Assembly (NCBI GenBank): GCA_902785825.1
Contig: CACZZZ010000002.1
Coordinates: forward strand, 62,001 to 126,000
Length of the DNA: 64,000 nucleotides
Source of the DNA: an uncultured Bacteroidia bacterium
Lineage (GTDB): Bacteria; Bacteroidota; Bacteroidia; Bacteroidales; UBA932
Direction: 5' to 3'
Of this stretch, positions 18,001-24,615 are shown one piece after another (position 1 is the first letter of the stretch; every line of letters starts with the position of its first letter). Both the position numbers and the translations under genes were made by a program. Below the pieces are notes generated by a model that had not been told where the DNA came from, made no database searches, and saw only the letters and a list, made by a program, of their open reading frames with translations.

Positions 18001-18098
18001 TCTACTACATGGCCTCAGAGGCCAAGAATTGCGGTGACGAGGAATTCTGCAAGCAGATTGAGTCCGACATCGCCGCCTTCCTCAACAGCAAAAGCTAG
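15003..18098 (+). CDS. DUF2723 (GT117) membrane glycosyltransferase, protein O-mannosyltransferase-like
   Basis: A 1031-residue polytopic membrane protein. The N-terminal DUF2723 signature FWDCGEFIASSYKLEVGHPP lies near residue 40, with the acidic DCGE pair that corresponds to the catalytic loop of GT-C enzymes. About ten to twelve membrane helices fill the first 600 residues; the C-terminal third is soluble and ends in helical repeats. In Bacteroidota this family is assigned to GT117 and is thought to use lipid-linked sugars in the periplasm; the acceptor is unknown here. The gene stands alone on the plus strand with its own promoter. Confidence 0.85.
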   Translation: MPYNNMDSRKFRQWNHLTAAAVFLVSAFTYLSTIEPTASFWDCGEFIASSYKLEVGHPPGNPVFQIIARVFSMFGGPAHAAMLVNCMSALCSALTIFFLYLTIVFFTKRLILPKKNPDGSAGDYSLGESIAIFGSGAVGALAYCFSDTFWFSAVEGEVYAMSSLFTALVVWAMTKWYEAEDRRYANRWIVLIAFLFGLSIGVHVLNLLALPTIVFLYYYKIREDKPYSFWECVKILAISAVMIGFMFFIMMPWLPKLAAYFDLIFVNGLGLPYNTGAAFFVLALIGLCFWGLFKTLEKGKVFWNTALLCVTTILIGFSIFSVVVIRSCAKTPTNEYQPDNAFTLVRYLSREQYGSVPLLYGQYFAAPAEIEYGTYWAPINGKYKKVQSPPEGKYAPEGKMLFPRMYSNDEHAIEFYKEYMNGKGIVVPGAESKKPTFGANLRYFFDFQLGWMYWRYFMWNFVGRQNEIHASTPDLFTGNWESGIKPIDEIRLGNQENVPTWLKENKGKNHLFFLPLLLGLLGLLFQFDKDKRGCWLTFILFFMTGIAVVMYLNQAPYQVRERDYAYAGSFYAFTFWIGFAVAALYSWINDALKGKNPAVVAGAVTAACLCVPALMCAQEWDDHDRSNRRTAVEVAYNYLNSVGPNGILVTHGDNDTFPLWYAQEVEGIRNDVRICNTSLLGTDWHIDQMRYAINNAAPIPLSIGQDQYLYGTNDWVFIQDSRDQAVSLSDCIKVFKHPDAKVVSQNGRKMDYWVSRKMILPVNKENCLKYGIVSPKFADMIPDSIVLEIPKGKSGLIKPELFILDLLSNYNWDRPLHFLNQGGDLDIGIKDYLMFDGFSYRFTPIKNKISAFNLGVVDTDELYKKLTETFKFDAVASDDYLIDYQNMYTFLGVMSLRNLFISSASAFLKAGENDRAETVLDMCRKIMRPDRYPYDNSLLGWSSNSLFPIEMMKYYYRLGKKDKAHEVALELDEQVKQSIALFLDFYPQYKNEFEYNCQLIYYMASEAKNCGDEEFCKQIESDIAAFLNSKS

Positions 18099-18113
18099 AT
18101 TGGCAGAGCCTAT

Positions 18114-18536
18114 CTATTTGCGGGACCGGAGCCGTGAGGCACTCTCAACAAGGAGCTGGTCCCGCAATATTTTTCTCGCTGCTATGAAATCAAGGATAAC
18201 GGCGATCAACGGAAGAATCGCTGTCCAGTGGAATATAACTCCGTCCGCCGCGGTGAGGTAATCAAACACAAGCCAGCCCTGAAGACCGAGTAAAATGAGC
18301 GCGGAAAGTATAGCCGTGCGCATCTGGAACACCCTGACATTAAAGGTGAGCAAAGCGATGACCTGCAAAAGTGCGGAGATCACGAGTAGGATGGCGTAGG
18401 GAACAAAAGCCATGTACTTGACTTCATTGACATGAGCGCCTCCTTCACCAACGGTAAATGATTTCACACAAAAGAAAAGGGCCACGACGAGGCCTAAAGC
18501 GATAGTGAGATAAATTGTCTGTATTCTTTGCCACAT
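18114..18536 (-). CDS. DUF4293 membrane protein
   Basis: A 140-residue inner-membrane protein with four hydrophobic helices and a short charged C-terminal tail. The N-terminus MWQRIQTIYLTIAL matches DUF4293, a family confined to Bacteroidota with no known function. It is convergent with the DUF2723 gene (15-base gap) and divergent from the nucleoside phosphorylase. No box matching the promoter consensus was seen on the minus strand upstream of it. Confidence 0.8.
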   Translation of the reverse strand: MWQRIQTIYLTIALGLVVALFFCVKSFTVGEGGAHVNEVKYMAFVPYAILLVISALLQVIALLTFNVRVFQMRTAILSALILLGLQGWLVFDYLTAADGVIFHWTAILPLIAVILDFIAARKILRDQLLVESASRLRSRK

Positions 18537-18572
18537 AGTGACGCGAAAATAGCGATTTCCCTCGATATTTGT

Positions 18573-18580
18573 TATATTTG
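18573..18580 (+). promoter_or_regulatory. Minus-seven box of the nucleoside phosphorylase gene
   Basis: TATATTTG, exact consensus, 25 bases before the ATG at 18606. No TTTG sits at the usual distance upstream, so the call rests on the single box and its position. Confidence 0.5.
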
Positions 18581-18605
18581 AAGACTAAACATAATCAATT
18601 CAAAA

Positions 18606-19475
18606 ATGAGAATAGCTGAATCAGAACTTATAATCAACTCCGACGGATCCGCTTTCCACATTCATCTTCGTCCCGAGGAACTCGCTGACATAGTGATACT
18701 TGTAGGCGACCCTGGGAGAGTGGACATGATCGGGTATTATCTTTCCGACGTCGAGTTCCGCCACGCCAACAGAGAGTTCGTCTCGACTACGGGAAGATTC
18801 AACGGGAAGCGTCTCACCGCCATCTCCACAGGCATCGGTACAGACAACTGCGACATCGTCATGACAGAGCTTGACGCGCTTGCGAATGTCGATCTCCAGA
18901 CAAGGGAAGTCAAGAAAAACCACCGGGAACTGACAGTCCTGAGAATTGGAACCACCGGGGCTATCCAGGAGGATATCCCGATAGGGTCAGCAATATTCTC
19001 GCACTACTCGATCGGCTGTGACGGCCTTCTCAACTGGTACGAGGACAGGGAGAAGATCACCGACCTGGACATGGAGGAGGCTTTCATGAAGCACACCGGC
19101 TGGGATAAGCATCTCCCGGCGCCTTACTTTGTCAAGGCTAGCGACGACCTGATCAAGCGTTTCGAGGACTGCTCCGTCAAGGGAATGACTATTTCCGCTC
19201 CGGGATTCTATGGGCCACAGGGCAGGGTTGTCCGTCTGGGTTTGGCAATGCCGGACATGCTTGAGAAGTTCGAGTCTTTCCGCTACGGGGAATACAGGAT
19301 CACGAATTTTGAGATGGAGGGATCCGCCGTGGCCGGCCTCGCGAAGCAGCTGGGCCACAAAGCGGGAACTATCTGCTGCGCGATAGCCAACCGTTACCTA
19401 AAGAACAGCGACCCGGACTATAAGGCCATGGTCCGCAATCTGATAGAAGTGTCACTTGATAGGCTGACGAGGTAG
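18606..19475 (+). CDS. Nucleoside phosphorylase (uridine/purine phosphorylase family)
   Basis: A 289-residue cytosolic enzyme that splits nucleosides with phosphate in salvage. The phosphate loop VGDPGRVDMIG is near residue 37, the STGIGTDNCDIVM substrate loop near residue 77, and the ribose-binding FEMEGSAVAGLA segment near residue 236 contains the Met-Glu pair used by this family. The length and the split between hexameric PNP and uridine phosphorylase features match a Bacteroidota group often labelled simply nucleoside phosphorylase; base preference cannot be decided. Its last 24 bases overlap the convergent LytTR gene. Confidence 0.88.
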   Translation: MRIAESELIINSDGSAFHIHLRPEELADIVILVGDPGRVDMIGYYLSDVEFRHANREFVSTTGRFNGKRLTAISTGIGTDNCDIVMTELDALANVDLQTREVKKNHRELTVLRIGTTGAIQEDIPIGSAIFSHYSIGCDGLLNWYEDREKITDLDMEEAFMKHTGWDKHLPAPYFVKASDDLIKRFEDCSVKGMTISAPGFYGPQGRVVRLGLAMPDMLEKFESFRYGEYRITNFEMEGSAVAGLAKQLGHKAGTICCAIANRYLKNSDPDYKAMVRNLIEVSLDRLTR

Positions 19476-20342
19476 GACATCGCTGTTAAACCGCGCCAGC
19501 ACATCAGCCTCATAAGTCTTAGTGACAGGGATGGGAGGGATCAAATCATTGTCAAGATCCAGCTCATAGCCTTCTTTTTCCTTGCGGAGGACCTTGACCT
19601 TGTCCATATTAACTATGTATTTGCGATGGCACCTCACGAGGCTGCTGCCCCTGAAGCTGTCCTCAACAGTCTTCATCTTGCTGCGGATCATGTAACGCTT
19701 CAATTCTCCCCTGCTGTCGGTATAACGGACGATAATGTAATTGTCGTCAGACTCCATGTAATAAAGACTCGTGGCGCTCACGCATAGCTTAAGGTTGCCG
19801 CTATTGTCGAAAAGCGTTATTTTCTCAAGTTTCGACGGCAGGACATTCTCATCAAGCACGACGTTGCCGTAGTTCATGAGCCGGATCGTCTGATTCTTGT
19901 CCTGGAGGGCGAAATACATTCCCGCAAGGATGTCAGGAATTATCAATGAGATGGTTCCATAGAGGAGAGCGTTGCCGAGAGTTCTTGGGAACTGATCCCA
20001 ACCGATGCCGGTAAGCGGAACCGTTATGAACGAATACGCCAGGCAAATGACGACAACCTCGGCGACGCACCAGGCAACATAGCCGAGATATGTCATGTTG
20101 ATCACGTTCCTTGTCTTGTACATCAGAAAACGGCTCAGGGCAACCAACGTCAACGATCCGGTCGCGAACAGGACGGTGAACACGAAGAACCTGGAATTGC
20201 CGAGAGCCATCCAACTGTTGTGTGAGAATGGAAGGCTCAGAAGAAGGAACACGATGGAGAAAAACGCCGCGAAGGTCACGGTGTAAATCAGCTGGTATTT
20301 TCCCCGCAAGTAGTCGGGTAATCTCTTTGATGAAGGTGCCAT
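19452..20342 (-). CDS. Membrane-anchored LytTR transcriptional regulator
   Basis: A 296-residue regulator with four predicted membrane helices in residues 15-150 and a C-terminal LytTR DNA-binding domain (about 190-290) containing YYMESDDNYIIVRY and the SLVRCHRKYIVNMDKV segment typical of the family. There is no receiver domain, so it is not a classical response regulator; the membrane part may sense its signal directly. The frame is open to an ATG at 20387, but the promoter box at 20361-20368 puts the start at 20342. The 3-prime end overlaps the convergent phosphorylase by 24 bases. It is transcribed divergently from fabH, which suggests but does not prove control of that gene set. Confidence 0.85.
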   Translation of the reverse strand: MAPSSKRLPDYLRGKYQLIYTVTFAAFFSIVFLLLSLPFSHNSWMALGNSRFFVFTVLFATGSLTLVALSRFLMYKTRNVINMTYLGYVAWCVAEVVVICLAYSFITVPLTGIGWDQFPRTLGNALLYGTISLIIPDILAGMYFALQDKNQTIRLMNYGNVVLDENVLPSKLEKITLFDNSGNLKLCVSATSLYYMESDDNYIIVRYTDSRGELKRYMIRSKMKTVEDSFRGSSLVRCHRKYIVNMDKVKVLRKEKEGYELDLDNDLIPPIPVTKTYEADVLARFNSDVLPRQPIK

Positions 20343-20360
20343 CGTGTCTTTTGTGAACCA

Positions 20361-20390
20361 CAAATATAACACTTTTGGGGAATTCACAAA
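20361..20390 (-). promoter_or_regulatory. Promoter of the LytTR regulator gene
   Basis: TATATTTG on the minus strand (20361-20368) with TTTG (20387-20390) after an 18-base spacer. The box ends 18 bases before the ATG at 20342 and excludes the upstream in-frame ATG at 20387. A CCACAAAT motif overlaps the box. Confidence 0.65.
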
Positions 20391-20398
20391 AGCGTGAT

Positions 20399-20470
20399 TT
20401 CACCACAAATAGCAAATCTTCGCCACATCTGCGGGAGTATAGTGCGAAAGCGGGGAGATTCACCACAATT
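20399..20470. repeat. Pair of TTCACCACAA direct repeats, candidate operator for the LytTR regulator
   Basis: TTCACCACAA occurs at 20399-20408 and 20459-20468, exactly 60 bases apart, and a related GAACCACAAAT overlaps the LytTR promoter box near 20355-20365. The second full copy abuts the TTTG element of the fabH promoter. LytTR proteins bind direct repeats, so these are plausible sites for auto-control and for fabH control; this is inference from position and spacing. Confidence 0.4.
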
Positions 20471-20472
20471 AT

Positions 20473-20503
20473 TTTGCCGCCAAAAGGAAGATTGGTATTT
20501 TCG
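20473..20503 (+). promoter_or_regulatory. Promoter of fabH
   Basis: TTTG (20473-20476), a 19-base spacer, then TATTTTCG (20496-20503), one base off the TAnnTTTG consensus. The box ends 25 bases before the fabH ATG. The upstream element touches one of the CACCACAA repeats, so a protein bound there would compete with polymerase. Confidence 0.5.
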
Positions 20504-20528
20504 TGCCGGTAATTAAGAAAATGAATTT

Positions 20529-21476
20529 ATGAGAATCATCGGGACAGGAAGCGCGCTTCCGAAAAAAATAGTCACCAACGAGATGCTCTCCGAATTCCTG
20601 GACACCAGCGACGAGTGGATCACCACCCGTACCGGCATCAAATCCAGGCACGTCATTTCCGACGAGAAAATCGAGGATCTAGGAGCAGAGGCTGTGACGA
20701 AAGCCCTTGACATGTCAGGACTCAAACCTTCAGACATAGACCTCTTCATAGTGTCCAACGTGGTTTCCGGGCAGGACACCCCGGGCATGAGCTGTATCGT
20801 CGCGGCTAAAGTGGGGCTCAGCTGCCCTATGTTCGATATTAATTGCGCTTGCCCTGGTTTTGTTTATGCGTTGGATATGGCCGAGGCGTATTACAAGGCT
20901 GGAAAGGTCAAGAACGTGCTGATAGCCTGCATTGAGGAACCCTCAAGAATGACCAGCTGGGAAGACCGGTCCACCTGTGTGCTTTTCGGAGACGGGGCCG
21001 GTGCAGCCGTGCTCACTGCCGGGGATAACATCAAGGGCACGAAACTGCACTCCGAGCCGGATGTGGACAAGATTTGGATGAGACGCAAGCTAATACCCAC
21101 TCCCTACGTCACTCTTCCTGACGTTGACGTGCCGCTCCAGATGAAAGGCCGCGAGGTTTTCCGTTTCGCTGTCGAGGCATGCACTAATGGGGTCAAGAAT
21201 CTCCTCGACGAGATAGGAATAAAGAAAGAGGACGTGTCATGGTTCATGGTACACCAGGCCAACAAGAGAATCATCGACTCCATCATCGACTTCATGCAGG
21301 TCCCTGCCGACAGGTTCCCTGTCAATATCCAGGACCACGGTAACTCTTCTTCAGCATCCTGCCCTATCCTCCTGGACGAGTGCAACAGGAAGGGGATGTT
21401 CAAGAAAGGCGACATCATAGTACTGAGCGCTTTTGGAGCCGGCCTCCTCTCAGGAGCCGCCGTCCTTGAGTGGTAA
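20529..21476 (+). CDS. fabH: Beta-ketoacyl-ACP synthase III (FabH-type)
   Basis: A 315-residue condensing enzyme that starts fatty acid synthesis from an acyl-CoA and malonyl-ACP. The catalytic triad is visible: Cys in DINCACPGF (near residue 105), His in VHQANKRIID (near residue 240) and Asn in DHGNSSSASCPI (near residue 270). The usual AACSGF motif reads CACPGF here, a small change next to the nucleophile. The N-terminus is slightly shorter than in most FabH. It is followed by fabF and fabZ, forming an elongation set without an acyl carrier protein gene. Acyl preference is unknown. Confidence 0.88.
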   Translation: MRIIGTGSALPKKIVTNEMLSEFLDTSDEWITTRTGIKSRHVISDEKIEDLGAEAVTKALDMSGLKPSDIDLFIVSNVVSGQDTPGMSCIVAAKVGLSCPMFDINCACPGFVYALDMAEAYYKAGKVKNVLIACIEEPSRMTSWEDRSTCVLFGDGAGAAVLTAGDNIKGTKLHSEPDVDKIWMRRKLIPTPYVTLPDVDVPLQMKGREVFRFAVEACTNGVKNLLDEIGIKKEDVSWFMVHQANKRIIDSIIDFMQVPADRFPVNIQDHGNSSSASCPILLDECNRKGMFKKGDIIVLSAFGAGLLSGAAVLEW

Positions 21477-21492
21477 AATCCACTTTAATCGT

Positions 21493-21500
21493 TATATTTG
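21493..21500 (+). promoter_or_regulatory. Minus-seven box of fabF
   Basis: TATATTTG, exact consensus, in the 59-base gap between fabH and fabF, ending 35 bases before the fabF ATG. No TTTG at the expected spacing. fabF-fabZ could therefore be transcribed both from here and by read-through from fabH. Confidence 0.5.
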
Positions 21501-21535
21501 CAATCCGTTTGACAGAATAATAAAATAAAACATAC

Positions 21536-22795
21536 ATGGACAAGAGAGTAGTTATCACAGGCATGGGCGTCATCTCCCCCGTCGGAAATGATGTGACCAC
21601 ATTCTGGAAAAACCTTTGTGACGGTTACTGCGGTATCGAAGTTATCGAAAGCGAGGACACTGAGCAGCTTCCGGTACGAATCGCTGGTAAAGTCAAGGAG
21701 TTCCACGCTGAAGATTATGGAATGGACAAGCCCTTTATCCGCAAGCAGGATCTCTTCACCCAATTCGGAGTCGCGGCTGCTTATCAAGCTGTGAAACAGT
21801 CCGGACTGGTTTCTGAAGGAGAAGGACAGAACATCGATCCGTTCAGGTTCGGAGTCTATTTCGGTTCCGGTATCGGAGGTTTCGCTACCCAGTACAGGGA
21901 AATGGCGAAGATGATCGACGATCCTTCCGGACAATGGATATCCCCTCTTTTCATCCCGACGATGATCTCGAATATCGCCGCCGGACAGATCGCTATCCTC
22001 AACCACGCCGAAGGTCCCTGCCTTGACATCGTGACCGCTTGCGCGACATCCACAAACGCCATGGGCGAGGCCTACAGGGCCATCAAGCACGGCTATGCTG
22101 ACGCCATCATCACCGGTGGTAGCGAGAACGCCACCATTCCGATCGGTATCGCCGGCTTCGCCAACCTCAAAGCGCTTTCAAGATCCACGGATCCTAAATA
22201 TGCCTCCCTCCCGTTCAACGCCAACAGGGCTGGCTTCGTGATGGGTGACGGTTCCGCCGCCCTCATCCTTGAGGAATATGAGCACGCCAAAGCGCGCGGC
22301 GCCGTGATTCTCGGTGAGATGGTCGGTTACGGCAACACTTGCGACGCCTACCATTCAACCGCTCCCAGGCCCGACGGTACCACTCAAGCCCGATGCATCG
22401 AGCTTGCCCTTGAAGAGGCCGGATTTGACAAAGAGAAAGATGTCCTTTACATCAACGCTCACGGTACAGGTACCAAGCTGAATGATGTCGCCGAGACCCA
22501 GGCTTACAAGAACGCCCTCGGAGATTTCGCCTACAAAGCCCACATCAGCTCTATCAAATCCATGACAGGACACATGTTCGGAGCGGCCGGAGCCGCGGAG
22601 GCGATAGCGACTCTGCTCGCTCTCCGTGACGGAATCTGCCCTCCTACCATCAATCTGGACACACCGGATCCCGAATGCGACTTGGATTACACCCCCAACA
22701 AGGCGGTCAAGGCCGACTTGACTTTGGGTATCTCCGACTCCTTCGGTTTTGGAGGCCACGACGCGTGCGTCGCTTTCCGCAAATGTGAGGACTAA
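21536..22795 (+). CDS. fabF: Beta-ketoacyl-ACP synthase II (FabF-type)
   Basis: A 419-residue elongating ketosynthase that condenses acyl-ACP with malonyl-ACP. The Cys-His-His set is intact: DIVTACATSTNA near residue 164, NAHGTGTKLND near residue 304 and KSMTGHMFGAAGA near residue 340. The C-terminal SFGFGGHDACVAF closes the family signature. The stand-alone synthase has no fused acyltransferase, so it is of the type II system. fabZ follows after 26 bases. Confidence 0.92.
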   Translation: MDKRVVITGMGVISPVGNDVTTFWKNLCDGYCGIEVIESEDTEQLPVRIAGKVKEFHAEDYGMDKPFIRKQDLFTQFGVAAAYQAVKQSGLVSEGEGQNIDPFRFGVYFGSGIGGFATQYREMAKMIDDPSGQWISPLFIPTMISNIAAGQIAILNHAEGPCLDIVTACATSTNAMGEAYRAIKHGYADAIITGGSENATIPIGIAGFANLKALSRSTDPKYASLPFNANRAGFVMGDGSAALILEEYEHAKARGAVILGEMVGYGNTCDAYHSTAPRPDGTTQARCIELALEEAGFDKEKDVLYINAHGTGTKLNDVAETQAYKNALGDFAYKAHISSIKSMTGHMFGAAGAAEAIATLLALRDGICPPTINLDTPDPECDLDYTPNKAVKADLTLGISDSFGFGGHDACVAFRKCED

Positions 22796-22821
22796 AATTA
22801 CACAGAATAATACAGACCAAC

Positions 22822-23256
22822 ATGTCAGAAGTACTTAATAAAGAAGATATTAAAAAGTTCCTTCCGCACAGGGAGCCTATGCTTCTTATCGAGGAGGCTT
22901 ATATTGACGAGAACGGTCTCGCCCACTCAAAATACACCATCAAAGAGGACGAGTTTTTCACCAGAGGCCATTTCCCCGGCAATCCGGTGGTCCCCGGAGT
23001 CATCCTTTGTGAGATCATGGCACAAAGCTGCGCTATCCTCGTAAAGGATGAGATCCCCGGCAACATAACCCTCTACGCCGGCATTGACAAGGTCCGCTTC
23101 AAGAACTCGGTAAAGCCCGGAGATGTTTGCGAGGTGACCGCCAGTCTCGACGAAAGGCGCGGGCAGCTCTTCTTCTGCTCGGCTAAGCTGGAGGTGAACG
23201 GTAAGCTCTGCTGCAAGGGAATGCCTTCCTTCGCGCTGGTTCCTATCCAGAAATAA
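22822..23256 (+). CDS. fabZ: 3-hydroxyacyl-ACP dehydratase (FabZ-type)
   Basis: A 144-residue hot-dog-fold enzyme that dehydrates 3-hydroxyacyl-ACP in the elongation cycle. The motif RGHFPGNPVVPGV near residue 51 carries the catalytic histidine, and the catalytic glutamate is in ILCEIMAQ just after. The N-terminal FLPHREPMLLIE segment is typical. It completes a fabH-fabF-fabZ order. A separate FabZ, often fused to LpxC in this phylum, probably exists elsewhere, so this copy may be an additional one; this cannot be checked within the window. Confidence 0.9.
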   Translation: MSEVLNKEDIKKFLPHREPMLLIEEAYIDENGLAHSKYTIKEDEFFTRGHFPGNPVVPGVILCEIMAQSCAILVKDEIPGNITLYAGIDKVRFKNSVKPGDVCEVTASLDERRGQLFFCSAKLEVNGKLCCKGMPSFALVPIQK

Positions 23257-23259
23257 GCC

Positions 23260-23973
23260 ATGGAATATCGGAGACTGGGCCCTGGAGAGTACGAGGACCT
23301 CTCTTCGAGGATTCTATATGAGGATAACCATATCCTCGTGTTCAATAAAGTCCCCGGCGAGATCGTCCAAGGGGACAAGACCGGAGACGAATGCCTGGCC
23401 GAGACCCTGAAGACGTATATCGCCTGGAGGGACTCCAAGCCGGGCAAAGTCTATCTGGGCATCCCACACCGGCTTGACAGGCCTGTCAGCGGCATAGTGG
23501 TATTCGCTAAGACTTCCAAGGCTCTATCAAGGCTCTCTGAGATGTTCCGCACAGGAGACATGCATAAAACCTATTGGGCCCTGTGCTGCGGAGCTCCAGC
23601 GAATGAGGCTGGAGAACTGACCGACTGGCTCGTTAGGAACGAGAAAATCAATAAAAGCTTTATCTCAAAACCGGGAGCGACGGGAGCGAAAGAAGCGAGA
23701 CTGCGCTATCGTCTTATCGGCAAAACCGACAGATACTCACTCATTTCTGTCCAACTATTGACAGGACGGCACCACCAGATCCGTTGTCAGCTCGCGGCGA
23801 TGGGCTGCGTCATAAAGGGCGACCTTAAATATGGGGCGCCTCGCTCAAACCCCGACGGTGGAATATGTCTCCACTCAAGGGAAATCCGGTTCATCCACCC
23901 CGTAAAAAAAGAGGAGATGACGCTTTTGGCGCCACCTCCGTCTTCCTGGAAAGGCCTTGAGCCTTACTTATAG
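23260..23973 (+). CDS. RluA-family pseudouridine synthase
   Basis: A 237-residue RNA-modifying enzyme that converts uridine to pseudouridine. The catalytic aspartate lies in GIPHRLDRPVSG near residue 70, the RluA/RluC-type HRLD motif, and the RHHQIRCQLAAMG segment near residue 170 is the second family hallmark. There is no S4 domain at the N-terminus. It starts three bases after the fabZ stop, so it probably shares that transcript; the last 10 bases overlap the convergent gene. Whether it targets rRNA or tRNA is not evident. Confidence 0.88.
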   Translation: MEYRRLGPGEYEDLSSRILYEDNHILVFNKVPGEIVQGDKTGDECLAETLKTYIAWRDSKPGKVYLGIPHRLDRPVSGIVVFAKTSKALSRLSEMFRTGDMHKTYWALCCGAPANEAGELTDWLVRNEKINKSFISKPGATGAKEARLRYRLIGKTDRYSLISVQLLTGRHHQIRCQLAAMGCVIKGDLKYGAPRSNPDGGICLHSREIRFIHPVKKEEMTLLAPPPSSWKGLEPYL

Positions 23974-24587
23974 TCATCCACTTTCTCTCTGGCCTCGACA
24001 GCCTTCTGACGAGCTGATTCCGCCTTTTTCTCGGCCTTCTTGGCATCTCTCTCAGCCTTTTTGCGCGCTTTATCCTCCTTGGCTTTCGCCTCCCTGGCCT
24101 GCTGGTCAGCTCTGGCGGACTCTATAGCGGCCTCAGTGCCCTCTGAACGTCTGCGGTTCTGCGTCCTGTCCTTTGAGGCATCCTTCGCGGAACGTCCCTT
24201 GAGAGCGGCGTAACAAACAACCTCATAGCGTCCCCTTGTCTTCTTATAAACGAAGAATGAATCCAGAACATCCTCCTCGGGATACCCGTAAAGAGCGTCA
24301 GAACGCGCCTCAGCCTTCGCTGCGCTAAGATCTTTGGCGGTTGCTTTTCCAATGACCTCAACAGAATTCTTTGTAGAATACTTAGCGGTCAGATATCCGT
24401 TGACGGCCTCCTCAAGCTTGATGTTGTCCAGGGATTTGTAGCCTTCGGACTTTAGGTGCTTGACCTCGATCTTGGTGTCTCTCTTGGCCTGCTTGACAGC
24501 TTTTCTGCTCTGCGCGGCTGAAGGAGCCATGACCGCGAGACTCAGCAAAATGGCGATGAAAAATCTTCTCATATCCGTGTGTTTCAT
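23964..24587 (-). CDS. Secreted hypothetical protein with a Lys/Ala/Glu-rich coiled-coil tail
   Basis: I do not recognise this gene. It encodes about 207 residues: a signal peptide (MRRFFIAILLSLAVMAPSAAQ), a central region of about 110 residues of mixed alpha/beta character, and a C-terminal third dominated by Lys, Ala, Glu and Arg that should form one long helix. The ATG at 24587 is used here; an ATG at 24572 starts directly at the signal peptide and is equally likely, and an in-frame TTG lies further upstream. The tail is very basic. It overlaps the convergent RluA gene by 10 bases. A periplasmic or surface location is likely; no function is proposed. Confidence 0.6.
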   Translation of the reverse strand: MKHTDMRRFFIAILLSLAVMAPSAAQSRKAVKQAKRDTKIEVKHLKSEGYKSLDNIKLEEAVNGYLTAKYSTKNSVEVIGKATAKDLSAAKAEARSDALYGYPEEDVLDSFFVYKKTRGRYEVVCYAALKGRSAKDASKDRTQNRRRSEGTEAAIESARADQQAREAKAKEDKARKKAERDAKKAEKKAESARQKAVEAREKVDDYK

Positions 24588-24615
24588 TATCAACGCGAAT
24601 ATACAAAAAACATCA

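Noticed and set aside
20343..20387. Upstream ATG (20387) for the LytTR gene
   Set aside because: It lies upstream of the promoter box at 20361-20368, so it would not be in the message; the ATG at 20342 also starts the conserved part.
20399..20470. TTCACCACAA copies as the start of a CRISPR array
   Set aside because: Only two exact short copies, 60 bases apart, in a promoter region; no further units and no cas genes.
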